From: Arabidopsis thaliana
Taxonomy: Eukaryota > Streptophyta > Magnoliopsida > Brassicales > Brassicaceae
Direction: 5' to 3'
NCBI RefSeq assembly: GCF_000001735.4
Contig: NC_003070.9
Location: 18,461,971 to 18,525,970 of the forward strand
Length of the DNA stretch: 64,000 bases
The first letter of the stretch is position 1. Each line of letters starts with the position of its first letter. Made by a program: the position numbers and the translations under genes. A model generated the notes under the pieces. That model was given only the letters and a program-made list of their open reading frames with translations. It ran no database searches and was not told the DNA's origin. This document shows, one piece after another, positions 23,256 to 35,299 of this stretch.

Positions 23256-24540
23256 AGCACAACTTCAAAAGTGAACTGCATGTACAGAGAGAAGGAAGAG
23301 CACATAGCTTGATTCTAGACAAGTGTATTGCATGTATAGATGATGGACATTAAAGATATTTGATGTATCTAGTTTTTGAACATTAAATGATCAATGACAT
23401 TTCTTTTAATGAATGAAGGACTATGTTTCGATTTGCTTTACTCATTGAACGTCGTCCCAACGGTTTTGGACGTATTACAAAACGTGAATTTATAAATTTG
23501 TGTATATTTAACATAGCATTATATATAGCAAGTTATGAAGGTGAATGTCATGCTTGCTATGCGCGTAGAGAGCTTTTGATGAGGGTGAGGTGAAGTTGTT
23601 GGCAGTTGAGACGACCGCGCTTTGACTGTGTTGGGTTGTGTCACCGGAGTTACTGATGCGGTGATATGATTGTAAGGACTAATGATATGTGGTTGAAGTT
23701 TCGGTTCCGATTCAATTTGAAGTAATTGTTTAAAACGTTATTTTTCAATAATTTCAGATTGCATAAAACTCGGTTTAATATATTATTTTGGGTACAAATC
23801 GGATTAAAAAGGGCAAAACAAAATATATAATGCTTTCAACAATGTACTCTCTTTAACAAAAAAAAAATCTTTTTTATGTCTTTTTCCAATAACTTGTGAA
23901 TACAAAAGCGACTATCGTTTCATCATAAAAATATGTGTAGTTATATATTGGTCCTTACAAAAAGCGGTAGAATATAACATATGATAATGCTATCATCACA
24001 TTTACTAAAGTTAAAGTAATAAATACTTAAATTGATGACAATTTATTCCATTAAATGTAAAGAGATAAAATTCTTCCATTTCTAGTGTCATTTCCAAATT
24101 TTATCAATTTACACTAGATTTTAAGTAGCTATTAGAGTAGTTTTTTTTTTTTATATAACATCTCATTCATTTATTGATTTCAAATTGAATACAAGAGTTT
24201 ATACATTCGTAATACATCCACAATAAAAAGTAGTATTTACTTTTTAAAATTAAAGCTGATGGTTTTTAAATAGTTATAAACTATAACATGATTTAAATAA
24301 TAACCATGGTTAGTAAATAAATTAAAACGTTGAGAAAAGAAAGACGTAAACAAGTTAAGAAATGAATGAAGCGATTGAGTAGGCAAAGATCAAAGAAACA
24401 AAGCAGGACGTATGTAAAATTTAAACAAGCAACCGAGTTAAGCAAATGAAAGCAAACGAAACAAAGAAGAGAGCAAGTAAAATAAGTTAACGATGTAAAT
24501 AAAGAAACAAGCAATGAACTAAGAAGCAAATATACATGAA
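23256..24540. other. AT-rich intergenic DNA, then an AAGC-rich degenerate tract
   Basis: No gene is seen. From about 24330 the + strand becomes a purine-rich degenerate repetitive tract (AAGCAA, AAACAAG, GAAATGAA words) leading into a (TATG)n array. A tract of the same kind precedes the second array near 29.4-29.9 kb. Confidence 0.6.
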
Positions 24541-24542
24541 TG

Positions 24543-24770
24543 AATGTATGTATGTATGTATGTATGTATGTATGTATGTATGTATGTATGTATGTATGTA
24601 TGTATGTATGTATGTATGTATGTATGTATGTATGTATGTATGAATGTATGTATAAATGAATGTATGATTGAATGTTTGAATGTATCTATGAATGTATGTA
24701 TGAATGAATGTATGATTGAATGTTTGAATGTATCTATGAATGTATGTATGAATGTATGAATGTATGAATG
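24543..24770. repeat. (TATG)n microsatellite with a higher-order repeat
   Basis: About 24 perfect TATG units (to about 24642) are followed by variant units in which a block of about 48 bp containing GATTGAATGTTTGAATG occurs twice. Reading frames across it on both strands are period-4 artefacts. Confidence 0.95.
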
Positions 24771-24967
24771 CATTGGCGGATCCACGTTAAGGAAGGTGGA
24801 GGCACCTGCCACCACTAATATCTAAATTAACAAAAAATTAGTACTAAACAAATTAAGTGGCATGGCCAAATGGTTTCATATCCTTCAAATTTTCGCTAGA
24901 AACCCATGTTCGATTCATCCCTATAACATTTTGCCCCCACCAACTTTTTTTGCTGGGTCCGCCCCTG
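24771..24967. mobile_element. 197-bp non-autonomous hAT-like element with an 8-bp target duplication
   Basis: The left end is CATTGGCGGATCCA; the reverse complement of the right end is CAGGGGCGGACCCA, matching 11 of 14 positions. Both flanks carry TATGAATG (24763-24770 and 24968-24975), an 8-bp duplication as expected for hAT. The element interrupts the (TATG)n array, which resumes on the other side. No coding capacity. Caveat: repetitive flanks make a chance 8-bp match more likely. Confidence 0.75.
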
Positions 24968-25740
24968 TATGAATGTATGTATGTATGTGTATATGTATGT
25001 ATCTATGTATGCAAAAATGAATATATGCATGTGTACATGAGTGGGCGCATACATGCAATGGTTGGGATATCACGCTGTCAAGGGAAAGACAACATTGTCA
25101 ATGTAATTGGTCTATACCTGTTTTACTCACCACATAACTTCTTTTAATTCACAAAGTTTGTTGGCTATGAGATCGGCTCCTGCATAAAAATGAAAGAGAT
25201 GATAACTTCAAGTTATAAGAGAAGAAACGAAATACTTGTATATATAGGTAATATCAAAAAAATAAAGTTACTGGAAACTATAATAGCTAAACCGAAAGAT
25301 TATTGCAGAAAAGATTGGAGTAACATACTAGGGAAAGGAGTCAACCTAAGAAACGATATACGTTAATTATGTCCGAAGTTGCAGTATACCTGAAATAAGC
25401 AAAACGATGTCTGAGAGATAAGCGACATAATGTGTTTCTGATTTAAGAACACAAGAGAAACAAAGACCCCAATAAGTTCTTATCGAATTACCATTCAAAA
25501 GATTTGATATTTTTCCACAAGTCTGTTTCTTGATCCAATTTTTGGCTTTTCTCTAGAACTACATCTCTTATGTTTCATCTCTTAGCTACGAATTGCAGTG
25601 CTTTAAGTGCAAAATCTAAAACAATATACACGTGAAATAATGTACCATCAGTGCAAATATATACAAGATGACCTACCAAGTCGTTCGTACGATTAAAAAG
25701 TTGTCCTATGCATAATGAAAAATCATGGGATCAAGAAAAT
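24968..25740. other. Residual (TATG)n and AT-rich spacer
   Basis: The short continuation of the microsatellite ends near 25030. After that there is AT-rich sequence without a supported gene. Confidence 0.5.
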
Positions 25741-26105
25741 GAAAACTTACAGGTGGAAATTCGTGGATGGTTGATTGTCTTATAATACTCGAAGATGAGT
25801 TCTTCTAGAATCTTCTGGCAATGCTTCTAGCTTGTATAAAATGTTTGATACAGAGTGTACAGGATAATAACCCTTCTACAAACATAGTTCCATTGATCTG
25901 AATGTATATTCATTCACGATAAGTTAAGAAAATTATATATTATATGATTTGGTATAGTAACTGTAAATTACATTAAAATGACAACTTACAAGTGGGAGTT
26001 CGTGGTTGGCGGATCGTCTTATTTTACACCAAGATGAAGTTCTTCCAGAAACTTTCTGGCACTGCTCATAGGTTCTAGAAATTGAATGATCAGAAAATGC
26101 AGTAT
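25741..26105 (-). repeat. Two adjacent diverged copies of a block of about 110 bp; a third is at 29.15 kb
   Basis: Blocks at about 25745-25855 and 25982-26090 share an order of words (GTTCGTGG, GATGAGTTCTTC or GATGAAGTTCTTC, then CTTCTGG or CTTTCTGG). A third copy lies at about 29153-29260. They may be repeated 3' exon remnants of the decayed locus read on the minus strand. Confidence 0.6.
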
Positions 26106-26369
26106 TCAGTCGTTTAACCTTCTGCCAGAAAATTCATGACCCTCTTGGCTCAGAAGCTGGTTGCAAGATTACGCCAATATCTCAAACCCTGAATAACTGA
26201 AACCACCAAGTAAAATATTTAGATACAAACCAGAATACCTTGTTTAAATCTTGGTATATATATAAGCCCTAAAAGCTAATTAATGAAGAATTATAATAGA
26301 TTTCGATCCTTGTATTTCCAGTAATGTTCTTCCTTTATTAGTTTACAGAGAAACTACTAGCTTTGTTGT

Positions 26370-27112
26370 TCCTGGCATCCAAATCTACATTAGATATTTC
26401 CTTCACGGATGATTAGAAGTCCTTCCACATCATCTAACTCAATTGCAAACCTCAGTTTTTCAAAGTGCTAACGTACGTTGTTTTGTATTATAACATTAAG
26501 TCAGCGCTTAATCATCGACTCATTCACTTCAAGAAGACTCTGGTTTTGATATACTTGGATCTGTCATATGTACCAAAAATATGAATAGATAGATCCAAAC
26601 GAAGATAATGCCAAAATGTGTATACTATATAACAATCAACCTCAAAGCGATGCCTTAGATTTCTTAGATTTAAAAATTGAGGAAGGCTTGTTATGGCCAT
26701 GCGACACTGCATTCATATATTTCCCATCGTTGTCCTCGCCCCCATCCAAAATACTTTCCACCTATATCAATAATGAAAATCATAAATAAAGAACATCAGG
26801 GCTTAAGCACTCAAATACTTCTATGAGAGCATTTGTCAACTGAGTTGGAAAGGTACTTTTAATGAAATATCATTTGAATGTTGCGATCTCCTTATGTTAG
26901 AACCAGCTACATATATTTTCTCCTTACGTTCCTTGATCTGAGATGAACCGAGAGAAGATGTGAGTTAACACAAATACTGAAATCTAGCCAACTTTGAACA
27001 TTGTAAGCAAACCTTTCGTATTTTTCAGGAGTTTCATCTTTTCCTCAGGCTTCACAACCCAAATTTGGTTATAAGCATCTCCAACCTGACTCTGAAAGAA
27101 GGACAAGAATCT

Positions 27113-27161
<49 letters not shown>

Positions 27162-27597
27162 TACAACTAGTATGTATGTTTGGGGAAACGCAAGAAAGTT
27201 AATGTACTAGCAGGAATTCAACATTTGTATGTTTGAGAGAAGGTAAAGTTGCAGAAATTCAACATTTATATTTCAACGCACCAAAGATTGGGCATATTGC
27301 GTTTATAAAACAGTTATTAGAAGCAAACCTTTGCTTTGAAAAGGTTATTCCATTTCCTTGTAGCAATTTCAGTAAGACTTCGTCTTTAGCTGCTCTATAG
27401 ACCCTTAGTTGCATATAAGCCCATCCGACGTTCCGCCGTAACACCACATTTATTCAAATCCATTAGTTCATTGATCATGAGACTTCAGAAATCTGATCAA
27501 AACTAAAGACTAGTGAGATTACTCTTACCAAGATCCTAGTGGTTTCTTCTCGACCGTGACCTGAAATTTCTTGCCATGAGATCTCACAGTATTTGTT
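26370..27597 (-). pseudogene. Decayed gene unit 1 of an approximately 1.2-kb tandem duplication
   Basis: Direct repeat of 27600-28830. Matching anchors: GGCATC at 26374 and 27604 (offset 1230), GAACATCAG at 26791 and 28038 (offset 1247), AAGCAAACCTTTGC at 27321 and 28508 (offset 1187), and CTTCTCGACCGTGACC at 27546 and 28765 (offset 1219). The minus strand has short coding-like stretches ending at splice-like sites, for example a piece containing VESILDGGEDNDG near 26760-26640 and AYNQIWVVKPEEKMKLLK near 27090-27020. No intact frame exists and the family was not recognised. A (TA)n run sits at 27113-27159. Confidence 0.6.
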
Positions 27598-28860
27598 GTG
27601 TCTGGCATCAAAATTTACATCAGATATATCCTTCACGAATGATTAAAATTCCTTCCACATCGAAATCTTGTTGAAAGAGGTTCATCATCTAACTCATTTG
27701 CAAACCTCACTTGTTCAAAGAGCTGATCTTGTTTTGTGTCAAAGTGGTCCATCGTCTCACTCATCCACTTTAAGAAGACTCTGGTTCTGAATATACTTGA
27801 ATCTGTAATATGGTACCAAAACATTGATCAAATAGATAGATCCAAACGCATAGCAAGCCAAGATTATGCCAAAATTTATATATAACAACCAACCTTAAAA
27901 CGATGCATTAGATTTTGAAAAAGAGGAACCCTTGCTATGGCCATGCAACTCCACATCCATATAGTATCCATCATTGCCCTCGTCCTCGTCCTTATCCAAA
28001 ATATCTTCTACCTACTAGTCCTGGAAACATAAACAAAGAACATCAGTACTTGAGCACTCAGAACTTCTATGAGAGAATTTGTCAATTGAGTTGGAAAAGT
28101 ACTTTAATGAAGTTTCTTTTGAATGTTCCGATCTACTTATGTTAGAGCCAGTTGCATTTTTATTTTCTCCTTACCTTTCTTGGTCTGAGATAAATCAAGA
28201 GAGATGTAAGCTAACAAATATACCAAAATCTAGACAACTTTGAACATTGTAAGCAAAGCTAACAAAATATGCCTTACCTTTCTTGGCCTCAAATATAATT
28301 CCAACCTGACTCTGAAAAAAGGAAAAAATATTAATATATATATACACAACTAGTATGTATGTTTGCATAAACGCAATAAAGTTAATGTACTAGGAGGAGC
28401 TCAACATTTGCATGTTAAGAGAAGATAAACTCGCGAAAATATGAAGTTTAAATTTGAGGCACCAAAGATGCATCTTGAGCATACTGCGTTTACAAAACAG
28501 GTATTAGAAGCAAACCTTTGCTTTGAAAAGTTTTTTCTTCATTCCTTCTAGCCACTTCAGTAAGACTTCGACAATGCACTTTATGTTTGGCAACTTTTTA
28601 CAAGCCTTGTTTGCATCTGGCTCTATCACTTGAGTTTCCGATACACGGCTTCAGCTGTTGTAACATCACATTCAAATCCATCAGTTAATTGATCAAGAGA
28701 ATTCATAAATCAAATCAAAACTAAAGACTAGTGAGATTAGTCTTACCAATATCCTAGAGGTTTCCTTCTCGACCGTGACCTGAAATTTCGGCCATGAGAT
28801 CTCGCAATCTTTGCTGGTTTTCCATTGAATGCTTCTTCTTGATATATCATCCAAAGTTTA
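27598..28860 (-). pseudogene. Decayed gene unit 2 of the approximately 1.2-kb tandem duplication
   Basis: Second copy of the unit. On the minus strand a 38-codon frame at 28011-27895 reads VEDILDKDEDEGNDGYYMDV and on to TAA. A stretch containing WMSETMDHFDTKQDQLFEQV follows at about 27780-27700. Near 28860-28770 the sequence reads as a possible coiled coil (SKKVEELKSKL; NQQRLRDLMAEISGHG). Stops and frame changes separate the pieces. It may be a transcribed degenerate gene or a pseudogene; no family was recognised. Confidence 0.55.
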
Positions 28861-29390
28861 GCTTTAAGAGCTCAACTTGCTCTTTAGTTCTTCCACCTTT
28901 TTGCTCAAAATTTCAATCCAATTTTGTCAATTCTACAATCTAATAACAATAACTGAGAGAAACAAGAGAATGGTATCGGTTAGAGTTTATTTACCTTATA
29001 GAGATCGATGAGTACATTTTCTAATGATTCTTGAGCTTGTCTCAGCCATACCTTCAACAAACATAAAATTTGCCTGTTATCAAAAAAGATTGTTGTAGTT
29101 TTCAGAAAAAAAACAAAAAAGAAGTTCATTGAGTCTTAAGAGTTAGACAACTTACAAGTGACAGTTCATTGTTGGCGGAATGTATTGTTTAACTCTAAGA
29201 TGAAGTTTTTCCAGAAACTTCTAGCACTGCTTAAAGGTTCTATAAATTGAATGATAAGAAATAATCAAATAAACTTTATCTAGCTTAGTTTATTTGGTCT
29301 GACAAGTTAAGACAGTTATAACTTAGCTGATTGGTTGCTCTGAAGGACTTTGAATAGTCCTAGAACGATCTAAAGCAAAGCAAATATTTA
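28861..29390. other. Remnant sequence continuing the decayed locus
   Basis: Contains the third copy of the 110-bp block (about 29153-29260). No intact reading frame. Confidence 0.5.
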
Positions 29391-30170
29391 ATAAACAGAG
29401 ACAGTTCATGAGCAAATAAGAAAGCAAGTTAAGGATAGAAAATGAGGAAAACAAATTAAGCAAATCAAGTAGTTAAGGAAAAGAAAGTATGTAAGAAATT
29501 AAGCACGTAAGCAAGGAATCAAGTTAACCATGTAAGCAAGAAATCAAGTACACAGTGAAGCAAGAAGCTAATGAGGAAGCAAGGAAAAAAAAACTAAGTA
29601 AACAAGGAATCAAAGGAAGTAAACGACAAACCACTGAACCTGGTAATTAAACAAGGAATGAAGAAAGCAAAGAATCAGACCAAGAATTAAGGAAGGAAGC
29701 AAGCTCACAAGGACTGAAGGAAGTAAGCAACATACCTCTGAAGTTGGTAACAGAACAAGTAATGAAGAAGTAAAATGAGTAAAGCAAACTTGGATTGACA
29801 AAAAAAAAAAAAAGTAAGCGAAGAATCAGGCAAAGAATTAAGGAATCAAGTAAGTAAACAACGACTCAAAGAAGCAGAGAAGAAATTATAGATGTGTAAA
29901 AGTACGAAAGTATACATATTATACATAAGCGTAGATGTATGTATGTATGTTTGCAATGTAAATTATGTATGCATTTATGTATGTAAGTATGCAGGCATGT
30001 ATGTATGTATGTATGTATGTATGTATGTATGTATGTATGTATGTATGTATGTATGTATGTATGTATGTATGTATGTATAAATGACTGCATGTATGCATGT
30101 ATGTGTGTATGAATGAATGCATGTATGTGTGTATGAATGAATGCATGTATGTATGTGTATGCATTTGGTT
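29391..30170. repeat. AAGC-rich degenerate tract followed by a second (TATG)n array
   Basis: From about 29391 to 29880 the + strand is built of diverged words such as AAGCAAGGAATCAAG and GTAAGCAA. A perfect (TATG)n array of about 20 units follows (29998-30077), then a duplicated 24-bp variant containing GAATGCATGTATGTGTG. The order (purine-rich tract, then TATG array) and orientation are the same as at 24.33-24.77 kb. All frames through it are artefacts. Confidence 0.85.
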
Positions 30171-31320
30171 GAATGATTGCGAACAACCCATAAGAATTCT
30201 GTGGCTCTCCAATTTGTTGTTGCAGAAGAAAAGTGACACAACATCAAACTCTTTGCAAAGGAGATAGAGTCGCCAATTGCTCCCTACACCAAAATTTGAG
30301 AAAAGAAAGCACAAGATATCAGAGATCAAAATAAATGAGTATGTCAACACTAAAGATGCTTTCACTTATCTGAATTACGACCTAGACGAATCTTATGAAG
30401 AGAACACAAATAATGTACAAGTGTCTTCTAAAGTTTTATCACCATTTGGAAAACTATTAGCAAGTTTCAGTATAACTATGCATATGAATCAAAACAACAA
30501 ACCTTTAAAATTTCGAATGGCAATGACATAAGAAAACAATATGATTTTCCACAACCAAAATGATTTCTAAAAGCTTCTATCAACCAAAGACACAACAAAT
30601 TAGATCAAAAATGATCGGATGAGATCGCGAAAATTCAAAATCAAACTTATTGGGTTCGCAGAGAAAAACGAACACAAGAAATTTGAGACGGTGGAATTAA
30701 ATCATAATAAATTCGATTGAAAACCACAAACCTCCGTCACCGCCTCCGTAATCCACCTCACGGCGGCCACCCACCACCACCACGGTCTCATCCACTGTCG
30801 CTTCCTTTAAAGAGTCCTGTTCTCGTCACAAATCATAATCCTCTTGATCCCCCAGTTTCGCGATCGCTAGACGCTAGTGATCTGTCAAACCCAAATCAAA
30901 CAAATCAGGAGTTAGAAGGTATTGAAAGCAATGAAATGACAAAATCATTTGATTTCTAATAAAATCAAGAAGATTAACGTAACGATAAGACAAATTAAGT
31001 AACAAGAGACATAGTAACAGCAAATCGAATCAAGTAGCAGAGAAACACAAATCAAAAACAGACTCGTAATCATCGGAATTCACTCGACTAAAATCCAGAA
31101 TTCGAGAATCTCTGACCATTAAATCGAATAACGTGAGAGAACGCAATTTCTAGATTCTAGTCGCTGGTGGCATAAGCAGGGTCGCCGGAAAAGCACCGCT
31201 TCTCAAAATTTACAGACATTTTTTGAAATGGAGAATTTAGGGGTTTTAAAATATTAGAGAGATCAGAGAGGAACTTGTAGATGATTGTCTTCTAACAGAC
31301 TATTTAACAAAATTCAATTT
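30171..31320 (-). other. Possible 5' exons and promoter side of the decayed locus
   Basis: Read on the minus strand, 31220-31160 could encode MSVNFEKRCFSGDPAYATSD and stop. A GC-rich exon-like block at about 30886-30734 is bounded by a TTGACAG acceptor and a GAGGTTTGTG donor. Compared with its flanks the base composition is genic. I cannot join it to the pieces at 26-29 kb with confidence. Confidence 0.3.
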
Positions 31321-32468
31321 TGGAAAAACAAAAATGCCGCCCATTTCGAGAATAGAATTTTGAATTTTATTTTTTGACACGTCACCGATTGTAATGTGTG
31401 AAATGTTTAACGTTAACAGCCCAAAATTTAACCCAAGATTTTAAAATTTTGGTTTAGTAACAGCCTGAAATGTTTTTGGTTAAAGCTTAACCATGATGTA
31501 ATTACCGTGCTCCGTGAACAATTTTGGATTGACTCGGTTTGGTTCTAATCCTATGTTGGCTATGCAGTGACTGTGAGTGGCATAGTATTATTTTCTTTAC
31601 AGAATCACAATTATAGTAAAAATACCATGGTCTTTTTATTTTTAATATCAATGATTACAAATTATTTTAGTATGTCAAATTTCGGATGATTATATATATA
31701 TCTGTCAATCACCTAATAATCCCAACTACATATATAATCGGGAGAAATTGTTAGGAATGCCCTTTCAAACTACTCCTTTTCAATTCTATCATTTTTTGTA
31801 ATTTATTTTCATTTATCCCATCTTTTGATTTTTTATGGTCATTTTACTCTTATTTGAAAATATTTTAGGTTTAAAAAATATAATAATGATTTTTCCTATC
31901 AAAATTATTCCGAAGATAATTTTTCGACCAAAAAAATCCGACAAAAATTTTCCCGCCAAACTTTTTTTTCTTCCAAAAGATCATTTTCCCCAGAAAAAAT
32001 AATTTTAATAGAAAATAGATTTACAAGAGTTTTTAAAAGATTTACAGGGGATTTAAAAGGATTTAATTCCTTTTCTGAACCCGAAAACGATCCATATAGT
32101 GTCCCAAAGTCATTGTGCTTTTATATCTTAAAAAAACAGTACTACTATTAATTGATAATACATACATAATCAAAATGCTCATTGGCGATAAGCATGATAG
32201 TGCATAGATAGATCGGTCTATAAATTATACACATTACTAACGATAGTTGTATGTATATTGGAGAGTGAGAAGAGCCAAATAAAACATTTTTTCCCAAAAG
32301 TTGTGCAGGAATCAAAAGAGTCAGAGCGACGACATACTGACAAACATATTTGATTGCTTACTACTAAAAAACAACTTCCCAAGTAAAGAGAATGATCAAC
32401 ACAAACACTAGGCTTCTCTCTACTCTCTCTTCACATTTAGTCTCCTTCTTCTCTCGCTTTCCATTACC
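31321..32468. other. AT-rich intergenic DNA downstream of TRB1
   Basis: No gene is supported. Around 31740-32110 there is low-complexity T-rich and A-rich sequence that may be an old repeat remnant, but no termini could be defined. Confidence 0.45.
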
Positions 32469-34743
32469 TCAGGCACGGATCATCTGTCGAATCACATTTT
32501 CAACAAAAGCATTTTGAGATTTTCAAAGTTCTCTCATAGATATAATGTCTTGTGATATAAAAGAATATGGGTGTTTTTTTCTTTTTTTTACCATTTTGCA
32601 GATGTTTCTTCCTTTCAATGTCTTTGAAGCTTCCTCAGCGAAAGCTTGAGCTGCTTCTGCTTCGGCTTCTGCTGCCTCCGCTTCCTTTGCAGCTTCCTCA
32701 GCCTCTGCCATGGCAGCTTCTGCCTCTGCTACTGCCTGTGCTGCAACTGCTGCCGCCTCATGTACGTTCATACTCTTCATTCTGGCTATCTCTGTATCAA
32801 TCTGTGACCTTGTCTGAAAATTCACTTCATCTATGTCTGTTTTAGGTGAAGGCAAAGAAGAAGTCCTCTGTTTTCCTCCAAACACCCCCAGACCTTTTCT
32901 CCTGTGGGAAGACAAGGGAGTGGAGTTTGGAATTCTGTACTTACGTTTAACCTGTAAAAGAGAAAGCCCAGATCAATAAACCTCGCAAGTTGCAGTGAAT
33001 AATGGATATGTCTCTGTTCTACTGACATCCATGAACTAAATTGATTTGCACAAAAAGTCATACATACTATTCAAAAGACCAAAAATATATGCACTCAAAA
33101 GCATTAAATGAATGTAGGAATTCTTACCTTCACAAGTTTCCCGCAAGATGTCAAGTACTTTAGCTTGGTAGACAACAAGCGTTTGAAGTCTGGTGGAGCA
33201 TGATATTGATCCTACACAAAAAAAAAAAAGGAACACGGGTACAGTCAGTCCTCTAAATCAGTCTTTTACAAGGAACTTAGACAAAGAATCTTCAAAGCAG
33301 TAATCGTACAAGTTGAACTCAATATTTCCCATGCTTGAATCACATAAGTAGACGAAAATATTTATGTCATTGGCGTGTTTCTGAATTAACTACAGAATCT
33401 ACTCTTACGATATTCTCATAATTATATCGACTTAAGTAGATGCCACCACAATAAATCTCGTAATTACAGAAATATTTCTAGCCCTTTCAGCTTAGTTTCA
33501 GTCAGGATATTCAATGCACATTCGTCTATTCAGGAGAGGAGAAGATAAAGATGTCACCCATTGCCTTGCAATAAAACTGCCACATCCGTTGCCTATATTG
33601 ATATTGAGGAATATATTCTATTGACACAACCAAAGGCTATATTTTGGTTTTCATCCGCAATGCTTCACAGGTTCTAGTTGACAACATATCAACCCACTGA
33701 GGATCATTCAAATTGAAATGTAACACGATGCGATTTAGCTGAGAGTAACAATTTAATAATACATATTGTCTATGAGAAAAGAAAAAAAAGATGCAAGAAC
33801 GAAAACAGAATACCTCAATGTAGGCACCAATTGTTGTTTTGTTACAGCCACCAGGTTCTTTCAGGGTAGCTATTGCTTCCATTATAAGGCTATCCAACCT
33901 GCAACGTTTTTAAAAGTTACAATTTGTCTATAATAAAAGATTTGAGTGATACAAACATCTACGTGTAAGTGGGACTTTACAAATCCTCATCATAATTTCA
34001 CAATTATAAAGCCACAGTGATAGGATTGAGCAAACGGCTCGCATGATAATAGTAAGAAGGAGGAGAAATGTACTAAGCCAGTGAAGACAACTTAAACAGA
34101 GGTGTGAAAACAAACCCATATCACATGAATGTAATCCAACACTTATCGACTTGCACAGAATAAAAAGTGACGGCAAACCATACATTTTGAGATGTAATCC
34201 AACTTCAGAAATACCAGCGAGAGAGATACAACAAAGCAACTCCTCTTCAATACAAGAAACAAAATAGACACATTTCTAACCTTACATTAGGTCTCCTTGG
34301 AGGAGGATTAGAAGAAACTTGGAGTCCAGAGGTCGCATCCACATTTTCTTCATCACTTTGCAAAGAATTGGTTAGGGCTAGTGAGTTCTCTTCCTGTTTA
34401 GGAAGGGAGAACGTCCTTTTAACAGCTAACCTAGACTTTTCGCGCGATCCCCAGCCATTTGCCATGACACTCATGTTTCTCCATTTGTCCTGTCCCAATA
34501 CAATAAACAAACCATCTCCCAGTCAGATAAAATCACAAACAAAATACAGTAGCATTATCAAAGCTGACAAAAAGGATAAGAAGTAATCATGACCTTAAGA
34601 TCAACATTGGAACGCAGGTACAAGACTCCGCTAAATTCAGGATCTTTGAGAATTGTGCGCCATTTACCAGGTCCATGCTTTATAACTCCAGACTTTAAAG
34701 CTGACTCTTCTTCTTGAGTCCATTTCTGCTTAGGAGCACCCAT
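32469..34743 (-). CDS. TRB1: Telomere repeat-binding factor 1 (Myb/histone-H1-like)
   Basis: Six coding exons on the minus strand: 34743-34594, 34489-34281, 33898-33814, 33211-33128, 32951-32592 and 32483-32469. They sum to exactly 300 codons plus stop. Domains: an N-terminal single Myb ([20 protein letters not shown], then WRTILKD and DKWRN), a central H1/H5 globular domain ([20 protein letters not shown] through [15 protein letters not shown]), and a C-terminal Ala/Glu-rich coiled coil. TRBs bind the telomeric repeat and telo-boxes in promoters; they contact telomerase and Polycomb and demethylase complexes. The last coding exon holds only MIRA and the stop. The region upstream carries several telo-boxes. 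Confidence 0.96.
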
Positions 34744-34897
34744 CCCGATTTACGGTCTGCTGTGTCAAAGCAAGTCCGTTCTGCAACAATACATATCAAA
34801 TGTCACGAAACCAATCAGAACTAAAGTTTCTACATAAAAATGTAAACTTTTTCTTCAGTTGTAGCTCACAATTCATCATCAAATACCACAGAATAGT

Positions 34898-35223
34898 AAA
34901 ACCCTAATTCCCTGTTCCGAGGAAACCCTAACATAGATTATCAAACTATACCGCAGCAATAGTTCAGAAACTAAGACGCAATAGCAAACACCAACTTCAC
35001 ATCACTGAAAGATGCCGAAACTCAAACCCTAGAAAAATCCGTTCTTTCAGAATGAAGCCTAATCTCATGCTGAGAATATACACAATCGAGAAAGAAGAAA
35101 CAGATGAATTCACCAGGAATCAGAGTTTAGAGGAAGAAGAATCGATCATTCGCAATACCAATTTTTGTTTAATCTCTGGATTCAGATTTCGAGACGCTTG
35201 GGAAGCAGAAAAAGTTAGGGTTA
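34898..35223. promoter_or_regulatory. Telo-box cluster upstream of TRB1
   Basis: AAACCCTAA at 34898-34906 and 34923-34931 and AAACCCTAG at 35024-35032 lie on the + strand; GTTAGGGTTA lies at 35214-35223. They are 155-480 bp upstream of the TRB1 start, in leader or promoter. This is the sequence TRB1 itself binds. Confidence 0.75.
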
Positions 35224-35299
35224 ATGCGAATACAAGGATTCAGAGTAACGGACCTCCGTCAATTCTGATGCGGCAAACCGCTTAGACCAATTAAGCTTT

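Noticed and set aside
24519..24815. Long open frames on both strands (MYVC and HTYI repeats)
   Set aside because: They are the period-4 reading of (TATG)n; no stop can arise in a perfect TATG array, and the frames have no codon bias.
29866..30365. Several overlapping frames rich in THTYIH
   Set aside because: Same artefact over the second (TATG)n array.
31740..32110. Possible MITE remnant
   Set aside because: T-rich and A-rich blocks resemble dispersed plant repeats, but no inverted repeats or target duplications could be defined.
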